NCBI GenBank assembly: GCA_031553495.1
Contig: JAVBLN010000003.1
Span: 124,001-188,000, forward strand
DNA length: 64,000 nt
Reading direction: 5' to 3'
Source of the DNA: Pinibacter sp031553495
GTDB lineage: Bacteria > Bacteroidota > Bacteroidia > Chitinophagales > Chitinophagaceae
The notes under the pieces were generated by a model that was not told the DNA's origin, did not search any database, and was given only the letters and a program-made list of their open reading frames with translations. A program made the translations under genes and the position numbers. This document shows positions 25,891 through 33,648 of this stretch, piece after piece; the first letter of the stretch is position 1; every line of letters begins with the position of its first letter.

Positions 25891-27879
25891 TTAATAGACC
25901 GGGAGAAGTATGGTGAATGTTGCGCCCTGGCCGTTTTCGCTTTTTGCAGTTATAATGCCGTGATGGTTTTCAACAATTTTTTTGCATAACGCAAGTCCTA
26001 TGCCTGTGCCGTTATATTCCAATTTGTTGTGTAATCGTTGAAAGATCAAAAATATCTTTTCGGCATATTGTTGTTCAAAGCCAATTCCATTATCTGTAAA
26101 ATTTAATTCGGCATATTGTAATCCTTTTTCAAGTTGCGGCCATTTCGTTGTATCGTTTGCAGATAGTACATTTCCGGTTATGGTTATCAATGGAGATTCG
26201 CTGCAAAATTTGAGCGCATTACTTAACAGGTTGGCGAATAATTGCCGTAGTTGCGTGGGAAGGCCTTTTATAACAGGGAGCTTTGATGTCTTGATTTCAG
26301 CATGCTTTGCAGATATTAGTGTTTCATAATCGAGCTTTACTTCTTCCAGTATTTGATTGAGATCGACATGAGTAAATTGCGCTTCGTTCTTGTCAAGTCT
26401 TGCATAATTCAATACGCCCCGTATCAATTCCGACATTCTTTCCGCGGATGTTTTTATTTTTTCAAAGTACATTTTTACAATTTCCTTTTTGAAAGATTCC
26501 CGTTCTACAATTTGTATAAACGTTTGAATTTTTCTTAAAGGTTCCTGCAAATCGTGGCTGGCAATATATGCGAACTGCTCAAGATCCTGGTTTGATTTTA
26601 CAAGTTGCTCGTTCATTTGTTGCAATTCCAATGTTCTTTCCCGAACAGTTTTTTCGAGTTTTTCTTTAGCTGTTTTTTCATCGGTAATATCCATAAGTGT
26701 ACCGATTAATTTTTGCGGTGTGCCTTCGGTTGAAAAATATAGTTTGCCTCTTATGCGGATCCACTTTATATTTTGTGTTTGAGGGTGTAGTATCCTGTAT
26801 TCAAGATCATAAGTGTCATTGCCCGGATATTTTTTATCTAAAGTAAACTGTTCAATCACGCTTTGCAGATCATCTGTATGAACAATATTGGTAAATGAAT
26901 GACTGTTTAAATCTTCCAATTCGTCAAACCCCAGCATTTTCCGGCCTTCGGATGAGCAGTTTAATTCGTTGCTTAAGAAATTGTAAGACCAGGTGCCGAT
27001 CCGGGCTGTTTCAATGGCAAGCCTGTGGCGTTCTTCACTTTCCAAAAGCGCTGCTTCATTTTGTTTTTGTTTGGTAATGTCGCGTGCAATTTTTGAAGCG
27101 CCAATAATGGTTCCGCTTGCATCCATAACCGGGGAAATTGTAAGCGACACGTCAATCAGCACGTTGTTTTTGGTAACACGTTTTGTTTCGAAGTGATCTA
27201 TTCTTATACCTTTTCTTAACCGTTCCTGTATTGAAATCTCTTCATTCCATAAATGTTTTGGAATAATTTTCAGTAGAGGCTGTCCAATCATTTCATTAGC
27301 CTTATAACCAAATATTCTTTCAGCGCCGGCATTCCAGCTTGTAATTACACCATTAAGGGTTTTGCTTACAATAGCGTCGTCAGATGATTGAACAATAGCC
27401 GAAAGGTGTTCATCTTTTTGTTCTCCCTGTATGCCTTTATTAGTATCGAATTGCAAAACAATAGCGCCATTTATTTCATTGTTTTTATCAAATAAAAGTC
27501 TTGAATAAGTGGTAACAAAACTTCGTTCGCCGTTAGGCCGTTCAATAATAATTTCCTCGGCATCAGACGATTTTTTTCTTTTATATGCATATGCCAGCGG
27601 CGATTCATGGTGTGGTATAATAGAAATGCCGTCGGTGTTGTAAATTTTAAGAGCGCCGCACCAGCGTGATTTTCCTTTTACCGGCGCTACACCCCAAAGG
27701 GTTTGCGCCGCATGGTTGGAGCAAATAATATATCCATTTGCATCGCTAAGAAAAATGGCCGTTTCCTGGCTTTCGGAAAAATGTTGAAATACCGGCGCTG
27801 TTATTTGTATTCCCGCCGGAAGGTGTTTTAATATCTGATCCATGTTTTTTAATGCAATTGGTAAGTTGGTGTTGTTCAT
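25891..27879 (-). CDS. Multi-PAS sensor histidine kinase
   Basis: 662 residues without an obvious membrane segment, so probably cytoplasmic. Three PAS domains run in order: about 30-145 (AIFLSDANGYIICSNHAA), 150-275 (GVITSWNAGAERIFGYKANE), and 280-400 (ETARIGTWSYNFLSNEL, with the PAC end LIGTLMDITDEK). A coiled linker leads to the HisKA helix with ASHDLQEPLRKI, His442 being the phosphorylation site. The ATPase domain shows LFANLLSNALKF, FTDNGIGFEQ and GTGIGLALCKKIVE. The receiver gene lies 11 bp upstream, so the two form a pair. The signal is unknown. Confidence 0.93.
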   Translation of the reverse strand: MNNTNLPIALKNMDQILKHLPAGIQITAPVFQHFSESQETAIFLSDANGYIICSNHAAQTLWGVAPVKGKSRWCGALKIYNTDGISIIPHHESPLAYAYKRKKSSDAEEIIIERPNGERSFVTTYSRLLFDKNNEINGAIVLQFDTNKGIQGEQKDEHLSAIVQSSDDAIVSKTLNGVITSWNAGAERIFGYKANEMIGQPLLKIIPKHLWNEEISIQERLRKGIRIDHFETKRVTKNNVLIDVSLTISPVMDASGTIIGASKIARDITKQKQNEAALLESEERHRLAIETARIGTWSYNFLSNELNCSSEGRKMLGFDELEDLNSHSFTNIVHTDDLQSVIEQFTLDKKYPGNDTYDLEYRILHPQTQNIKWIRIRGKLYFSTEGTPQKLIGTLMDITDEKTAKEKLEKTVRERTLELQQMNEQLVKSNQDLEQFAYIASHDLQEPLRKIQTFIQIVERESFKKEIVKMYFEKIKTSAERMSELIRGVLNYARLDKNEAQFTHVDLNQILEEVKLDYETLISAKHAEIKTSKLPVIKGLPTQLRQLFANLLSNALKFCSESPLITITGNVLSANDTTKWPQLEKGLQYAELNFTDNGIGFEQQYAEKIFLIFQRLHNKLEYNGTGIGLALCKKIVENHHGIITAKSENGQGATFTILLPVY

Positions 27880-27890
27880 AGGTTGGAAAT

Positions 27891-28298
27891 TTAAGTTTCG
27901 ATAATTCTTTTTTTACGAAACCACGATATAAGGATATTCTTTAGCTTATCAATGTTTGATTGTTTTGTAATAAACCCGTTAGCGCCCAATTCCTTCGTTT
28001 CTTCTTTGTCTTTTTCCAGCGCGGAAGTAGTATAAATGATTACGGGTACCGGTTGTAAATGTGGTAATCGCCTGATGGCGCGCAAACATTCTTTTCCGTG
28101 CATCACCGGCATGTTCAGATCAAGAAAAATGTAATCAGGAATGAAGGGAGGAGCGGATTGCAATTTATTGAGCGCTTCATTGCCACTTGACGCTGTGATT
28201 ACAGTTATACCCACATTCAGCTTCTCAATTGCATATGCAAAAATTTCCTGGTCATCAATATCATCATCTATTAATAAACAGGTGATATTATCGGACAT
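27891..28298 (-). CDS. Single-domain response regulator
   Basis: 135 residues, receiver only. The acidic pocket is LLIDDDIDDQEIF (8-20), the phospho-acceptor is Asp60 in FLDLNMPVMHG, followed by YTTSALEKDKEE and the switch Lys in GFITKQSN. This is the Rcp1-like group that commonly sits before a PAS kinase. It has no output domain, so it may act as a phosphate relay. Co-transcribed with the kinase downstream (11-bp gap). Confidence 0.93.
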   Translation of the reverse strand: MSDNITCLLIDDDIDDQEIFAYAIEKLNVGITVITASSGNEALNKLQSAPPFIPDYIFLDLNMPVMHGKECLRAIRRLPHLQPVPVIIYTTSALEKDKEETKELGANGFITKQSNIDKLKNILISWFRKKRIIET

Positions 28299-28468
28299 AC
28301 GTTACTAATTTGAAAATGGAATATAAGATAATCTTTCCGAAAAAACCAGTGAAATGGTTTATGAAGTCAGAAATCAGAGACTCTATGTATAAAGCGGATA
28401 TTCGTGGTCAGAATAATTCTTTCAACATTCAACTAATATTTGACCGCTTTCCTGCGAAGCACCTTAGC

Positions 28469-29233
28469 TTACCTGTTTTTAGTATCTTTTAAGTAATCGG
28501 AAGGTGTAAGTCCAAATTGCTTTTGAAAGTTACGGCCAAAATGTGTTAGCGAAGTATAACCCACTTGTTCAACGATTTCCGTAATTCGGTGTTTTCCTTC
28601 AGAGAGCAGTGTAGCCGCCTTTTTCAGGCGTGCGATATTGATGAGTTCGTTTGGCGTTAGATCAGAAATAGCTTTTATTTTTCTGTATAATGTTGGCCTG
28701 CTCATATTCATGTATCTGGCAATCAATTCCACATCAAGTGACGGATCGTCCATGTGCTTGAGAATAATTTCATTTAATTCTTCTAAAAACTGTTCATCAG
28801 TTTTCGAGTATGCCATCGATTTAATATGCGCCAACGGAGATTTTATAAAATAATCTTTTACATTATTTCTATTAGTAAGCAGGCTCGCTATTTGCGCTTG
28901 CAGGTATTCAGGAGAAAACGGTTTGTCTACGTACACATCAGCACCTAATCCCAGCCCTTCAATTTTCGATTGCAGCGTGTTTTTGGCGGTTAGTAAAATA
29001 ACAGGAATATGACTGCTTTCCACATTCGATTTTATAAGCTTGCACAATTCAAACCCATCCATTACCGGCATCATTACATCACTTATTACCAGTTGTATGT
29101 GTGTGGTTTCCAGTATGTCAAGAGCTTGTTTGCCATTATAGGCAACAGTTATTTCATATTTTTCACTCAGGTCTGAAGAAAGAAATTCCAGAATTTCATC
29201 ATTGTCATCAACCAATAAGATAGCCGGTTTCAT
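28469..29233 (-). CDS. Response regulator with AraC-type DNA-binding domain
   Basis: 254 residues: a receiver domain (LLVDDNDEILEFL, phospho-acceptor Asp52 in VISDVMMPVMDGF, switch Lys in VDKPFSPEYLQ), then an AraC-type domain from about 150 to the end (ELIARYMNMSRPTLYRKI, LSEGKHRITEIVEQVGY, HFGRNFQKQFGLTPSDYL). These are exactly the C-terminal domains of Bacteroidota hybrid two-component sensors, but here they are a separate gene behind the propeller kinase, 219 bp apart with element A copy 10 between. It likely controls the polysaccharide locus starting at 33649. Confidence 0.93.
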   Translation of the reverse strand: MKPAILLVDDNDEILEFLSSDLSEKYEITVAYNGKQALDILETTHIQLVISDVMMPVMDGFELCKLIKSNVESSHIPVILLTAKNTLQSKIEGLGLGADVYVDKPFSPEYLQAQIASLLTNRNNVKDYFIKSPLAHIKSMAYSKTDEQFLEELNEIILKHMDDPSLDVELIARYMNMSRPTLYRKIKAISDLTPNELINIARLKKAATLLSEGKHRITEIVEQVGYTSLTHFGRNFQKQFGLTPSDYLKDTKNR

Positions 29234-29320
29234 TAGCAGTTTGCAATTTACGTTTGTAATTTTTTATTTCAGGGCAGGCATTTATACTTCGCCGGTATAA
29301 AAAATGTGTATTGTTTTTTA

Positions 29321-29393
29321 GGGTTCCAACGGCATTACTACTATTTAGCTTCTGTTGTGTCACTCACTTGTACGGTTGTAATTCTATTCAGCA
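29321..29393 (+). repeat. Element A copy 10
   Basis: T-run, GGGTTCCAACGGCATTA, CTACTATTTAGC, the perfect core, then GTTGTAATTCTATTCAGC. It sits between the sensor kinase and response regulator genes of one signalling pair, in the opposite direction to both. Confidence 0.88.
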
Positions 29394-29452
29394 AGTTGAA
29401 ACATTCATGTCCAAATTTATACTCCATATAATATAAGCCATACAGCGTAAGC

Positions 29453-32400
29453 TTAATCGACTTCCGTTTTTTTGGTATTGCTTTTTGGAAGACACAATAC
29501 AAATGTATTCATTCCCTGCGTATCTGCCTTAAAATAAAGGCTTCCGTTATGCAATGTAGCCAGCGATCTTGAAAGAGCAAGTCCAATGCCGCTTCCGGGT
29601 TTGTGTTGTGTATCGGCCAACCTGTAGAAAGGTTCAAATATCTTCTCTTTCATTGATGCGGGAATAATAAATCCGTCATTACAAAATTCGATCTCTATTT
29701 GTTCTGTATTATAATTTGAAAGTTTTACAGTAACTATTTCTTTGCCATAATGAAAAGCGTTATAAAAAAGGTTATTAAATATCTTATGAAGCGCATCCAC
29801 ATCGGCAGATATGTACACAGGCTCTTCGGGCAGGTGTATGGTAAAATTCATGTTTTTCTGTTCCGCAATACCCTTGAAGCTTATATATCGTTCATACAGC
29901 AGTTCAGAAATATTAATATTGACAGGATGCAGATGAAATGTATTTGTTTCAATTTTTCTGAAGTCAAGTAATTGATTTGTAAGTTCTATAAGTCGTTGGG
30001 TATTGCGCTCCATTATAGTAAGGTTTTGTCCTATTTCCGCATTCTGCCCGGCCTTCTTTATCACTTTTTCCAATGGAGCTTTTATTAAAGTAAGTGGCGT
30101 TCTTATTTCGTGAGCCACTTTTGTGAAGAAATCAATTTTTGCCTGGTAAATTTCCTTTTCTTTTTCATATTCAATCCCTTGAATTGTTCGTTTGTTTTTT
30201 TCCGATAACCTGCCATGATAACTTTTAAGCAACAGGTAAACAATAAACAATAAAACTACTGAGTATAATACATATGCGATCGGGCTTTTCCAAAAAGGCG
30301 GCAAAATTTTTATTGTCAGGCTGGCCTCATTTCCGTTTAAAACATCGGTCGCCTCTTTTACCCTGAATTTGTAGGTACCCGGTGGAAGACTGGTAAAGTA
30401 AATGGGCCTGTTTGTTTTTAAATATGTCCATTTATCATCCATGCCTTCCATTATATATTTATACTCTACCATTTCCGGAGCTGTAAATCCCAATGCCGCA
30501 AAAGCAATATTTATAGTAGATTGATCATACGGAAGCTCAATTGATTTTTGAAATAGAACCGATTCATTAAGCGGAGAAAACGCTTTGTCTGCTTTTAGCT
30601 CCTCATTATTCACATAAATTGAAGTTATGAATATAGAAGGCGTATAATTGTTAGGAGTAAAAGAGTCAGGGTTGAAGCTGATTAATCCCTTTACCGAACC
30701 GAAATACATTCTTCCCGTGGCGTCCTTATAACCCGAGTTGTAATTAAACTGATCATTCAGCAAGCCATTATCTGTCGTATAGGTATTTATTCTTCTTGTT
30801 GCAAGGTTATATTTTACCAATCCGTTAGTGGTTGAGATCCAAAGGTTTTCCCTGCTGTCTTCCAAAATTTTGCATATTGTATTGCAGGGCAGTCCATCTT
30901 TTGCCGTTATAGTTGTAAAAGAACTGTCATCTTTATTAAATCTGCACAATCCTCCGCCTTCTGTTCCAAACCAAAGGTTATTTTCATTATCCTGAAAAAT
31001 GGTAGTGACAGAATTATTGCTCAGACTTTTTTTATTATGCGGACTGTTTACAAAATTTCCAAATTTGCCGGAAGCGGGATCAATGTAAAAAATACCATCG
31101 CCGGTGGTTCCCACCCAAAGCACACCGGTATTATCCTCCATAATAGTGTGAATAAAACAAGAAGTTGGTATTTGTGTTACACTAATAAAATTATTGATCA
31201 AAGGATCGAAGCGGTATAAGCCTAAACGGGTGCCGATATATATATCACCCTTCTTAGTTTCAAATATGGTAACTATAAAATTACTTTTAACTACTGTTGA
31301 ATTTTTACTCTGTGGAAAATGGTTTATTACTTTTCCCGATTTAATATCCATAATATCCAGGCCGTGCTCAAATGTGCCTACCCACAATTCGTTGTTTTTA
31401 GCAAGCAGTCCGTGAATGTTCGAGTAAGATATTCCAAAGCTCGATCCGGAGGGTTTGTAATGAGTAAACTGTCGGGTTTGTTTGTTGAACTTGTTTAAAC
31501 CCGCGTCTTCCGTACCTATCCACAGGTTTCCGTATCTGTCTTCACAAATTTCACGAACCACGTTTCCGCTTAAAGATGTATTGGTATTCTCCGGAAAATA
31601 TTTTTCAAAAGAATTATATTGTTTGGGAAAATAGTTGATACCACCAAAATATGTTCCCGCCCAAATGCCGCCTTCTTTGTCTTTACATAAAGTGTACACG
31701 GCATTATCTGAAAGTGAATATGGATTGATATTCTGTTTTTGCAGGTTGGTAATTTTTCCCGTATTGATGTTGTAAATAAAAATTCCTGATTCGGTTGCCA
31801 TCCAAAATTCCGAATCGGAGCTAACAATAAAATCACGTGCGAAAACTTCTGTTTTATCAGGATTATAAGTCAACACATCTTTGTAAGAATGATCTTTCAG
31901 ATTAAAGATCTTCACTCCATAGTTTGAAGTCCCTATTAAAATGGATTGCTGATTAGTGGCATATATTTTTTCAATCCATCTTGATAGCAGGTTTTGTGAT
32001 TTGCCGAAAACCTGGTATTGCTTGAATTTATTGAAGGCCGCATCATACTGCATCAAAAATCCCAGTGAAGTGGAAACCCACACGTTTTGTTCAGAATCAA
32101 TACATATAGAAGTGGCAGCAAAATATTCCTTCGGATCAAAAGTATAAGAGGTATTGCTTTTCTTGTTGTAACGGATCAGTGTTTGTCCGGCCACAATCCA
32201 GATGTTACCGTTGTTGTCGGTATTAATGTCTCTAACTTCACTAATAGTTTGATAAAGCAAAGAGAAATTTTCCAAAGAAAAATTGTATTTATATAAACCA
32301 TTTCGCGTGCCTACATATAAATTGTTTTCAGCGTCAATGTGCAGGCTTCTGATAAAATTGTCGCCTATTGATGAAGAATCGTCAGGGTCATTTCTGAAAG

Positions 32401-32605
32401 TTTTAAACACATATCCGTCAAACCTGTTTAATCCGTCTTTTGTACCCATCCAGATAAATCCCATGCTATCCTGCACGCAACAAAAAACGGTATTATTTGA
32501 TAAACCGTTTTCTACCTGGTAATGCCTGAAGTAATAAGGTTGGGCTTTCCCTGCGAAAAGAAGACAGGCGACAAAAATAAAACATATAAAGAATCTTTTT
32601 TTCAT
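29453..32605 (-). CDS. Propeller-type sensor histidine kinase of a polysaccharide locus
   Basis: I use the ATG at 32605 (MKKRFFICFIFVACLLFAGKAQ), which opens with a clear signal peptide; the frame extends 108 bases further up. 1050 residues. Two-component-propeller repeats fill about 25-690 (NGLSNNTVFCCVQDSMGF, FIWMGTKDGLNRFDG and many WIGT/WVGT blades), then a Y_Y_Y domain (about 700-765, PPGTYKFRVKEA), a membrane segment (SPIAYVLYSVVLLFIVYLL), a HisKA with KVAHEIRTPLTLIK (His832) and an ATPase domain with GSGIGLALSRSLA. It ends there: the receiver and AraC parts usually fused to this type are encoded by the next gene. The periplasmic propeller would bind a released oligosaccharide. Confidence 0.94.
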   Translation of the reverse strand: MKKRFFICFIFVACLLFAGKAQPYYFRHYQVENGLSNNTVFCCVQDSMGFIWMGTKDGLNRFDGYVFKTFRNDPDDSSSIGDNFIRSLHIDAENNLYVGTRNGLYKYNFSLENFSLLYQTISEVRDINTDNNGNIWIVAGQTLIRYNKKSNTSYTFDPKEYFAATSICIDSEQNVWVSTSLGFLMQYDAAFNKFKQYQVFGKSQNLLSRWIEKIYATNQQSILIGTSNYGVKIFNLKDHSYKDVLTYNPDKTEVFARDFIVSSDSEFWMATESGIFIYNINTGKITNLQKQNINPYSLSDNAVYTLCKDKEGGIWAGTYFGGINYFPKQYNSFEKYFPENTNTSLSGNVVREICEDRYGNLWIGTEDAGLNKFNKQTRQFTHYKPSGSSFGISYSNIHGLLAKNNELWVGTFEHGLDIMDIKSGKVINHFPQSKNSTVVKSNFIVTIFETKKGDIYIGTRLGLYRFDPLINNFISVTQIPTSCFIHTIMEDNTGVLWVGTTGDGIFYIDPASGKFGNFVNSPHNKKSLSNNSVTTIFQDNENNLWFGTEGGGLCRFNKDDSSFTTITAKDGLPCNTICKILEDSRENLWISTTNGLVKYNLATRRINTYTTDNGLLNDQFNYNSGYKDATGRMYFGSVKGLISFNPDSFTPNNYTPSIFITSIYVNNEELKADKAFSPLNESVLFQKSIELPYDQSTINIAFAALGFTAPEMVEYKYIMEGMDDKWTYLKTNRPIYFTSLPPGTYKFRVKEATDVLNGNEASLTIKILPPFWKSPIAYVLYSVVLLFIVYLLLKSYHGRLSEKNKRTIQGIEYEKEKEIYQAKIDFFTKVAHEIRTPLTLIKAPLEKVIKKAGQNAEIGQNLTIMERNTQRLIELTNQLLDFRKIETNTFHLHPVNINISELLYERYISFKGIAEQKNMNFTIHLPEEPVYISADVDALHKIFNNLFYNAFHYGKEIVTVKLSNYNTEQIEIEFCNDGFIIPASMKEKIFEPFYRLADTQHKPGSGIGLALSRSLATLHNGSLYFKADTQGMNTFVLCLPKSNTKKTEVD

Positions 32606-32742
32606 TTTAGGATCTCCATTAACTCTATTCATTTTCGCACAGCGCGAAAAAATGTAAAAATTTTGTGGTTCATCACTTCTCCTCGCATATAGGGTTGAAC
32701 AATTATATTTCAAACTGTATAAAAGTCTGTATTGTTTTTTTT

Positions 32743-32815
32743 GGGACCAACAGTATTGCTACTATTGAGCTTCTGTTGTGTCACTCACTTGTGCGGTAGT
32801 AATGCTATTCAGCGG
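32743..32815 (+). repeat. Element A copy 11 (left arm of a convergent pair)
   Basis: T9 run, GGGACCAACAGTATTG, CTACTATTGAGC, the core (TTGTGC variant), GTAGTAATGCTATTCAGC. Pairs with the copy at 33031-33100. Confidence 0.9.
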
Positions 32816-33030
32816 GCAGTTAACAGTAGGCTGTGGGCAGTAGGAAGTCAGAGATCAGAGAACTTTTGAAGCTGAAAAAATCAATAAAGGTCACAAAATG
32901 TCCTACACCTCAAAGATGTAGGACATCGCTTAATAGTGAACAACCTGTTGTAATCACCATCTGATTTCTGACTTCCTACCGCCCACTGCCTACTGCCTAC
33001 TGTTTACTGCCCACTGCTTACTGCCCACCT
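32816..33030. repeat. Palindromic filler between A copies 11 and 12
   Basis: The left side has GTGGGCAGTAGGAAGTCAGA followed by further CAG words; the right side has TCTGACTTCCTACCGCCCAC followed by iterated CTGCCTACTG. These are near-perfect complements, so together with the two A copies the whole 358-bp unit is a large imperfect palindrome. No gene is seen. Confidence 0.8.
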
Positions 33031-33100
33031 GCCGAATAGCATTACTGCCGTACAAGTGAGTGACACAACGATGATGCCATGAAATACTGCAGCCGGTATA
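33031..33100 (-). repeat. Element A copy 12 (right arm, alternative left half)
   Basis: Perfect core, right end GCAGTAATGCTATTCGGC, left half CATGGCATCATCG, outer end GCCGGTATA followed by an A-run. Confidence 0.89.
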
Positions 33101-33527
33101 CAAAAATATCACTTGCAATTTGCCGTAGGCCTATGCAAAATCAATTTAGGTGCAAGCTAATTTTTTTTGTAAAAACTTCAGTTCTCTCCTTTTGGTTTTG
33201 TAACTACGGTTGAACAGAATTAAAAGACATGCAAAATATGGGAATGTAAAAGGTAATGGATGCCAGTTGAATAATACCCGGAAAATTGTTGCCGGTTTAA
33301 TTATTTTGACTTTTAACCTTAAAAATGAGACGTTTTGATGAATAATTGATACAAACGGGCATGATAAAAATAAATATTTGTCCAAATTTTACAATCTGAT
33401 AGTAACTGTTGTTGGGAGCTCATTCTTTTTTGAAGACCGTTATACCATTTGTGAAGTTGTTTTAGGTGTTTCTGAAAAAAACTTTGGAAAGCTTCACGTC
33501 CTAATCAAATACAATACTTATGTAGGA

Positions 33528-33553
33528 ATTACTTCTGTGTTTTCAGAAGTAAT
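33528..33553. promoter_or_regulatory. Hairpin or operator candidate upstream of the SusC gene
   Basis: ATTACTTCTG and CAGAAGTAAT are perfect 10-bp arms around TGTTTT, about 95 bp before the SusC start. It could be an operator for the AraC-type regulator or an mRNA leader structure. The rest of 33101-33648 is AT-rich; no gene is supported there. Confidence 0.4.
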
Positions 33554-33648
33554 GTTTCTGCAAATTTTAATAACAGGGGGGATTATGCAATAATTGCACC
33601 ATATTCCTTCAGTATATAACCATTTATTATTAACTAAAATTAATAAGC

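Noticed and set aside
33378..33593. 71-codon frame upstream of the first SusC
   Set aside because: No recognisable similarity; its 3' part is the inverted repeat and leader of the SusC gene.
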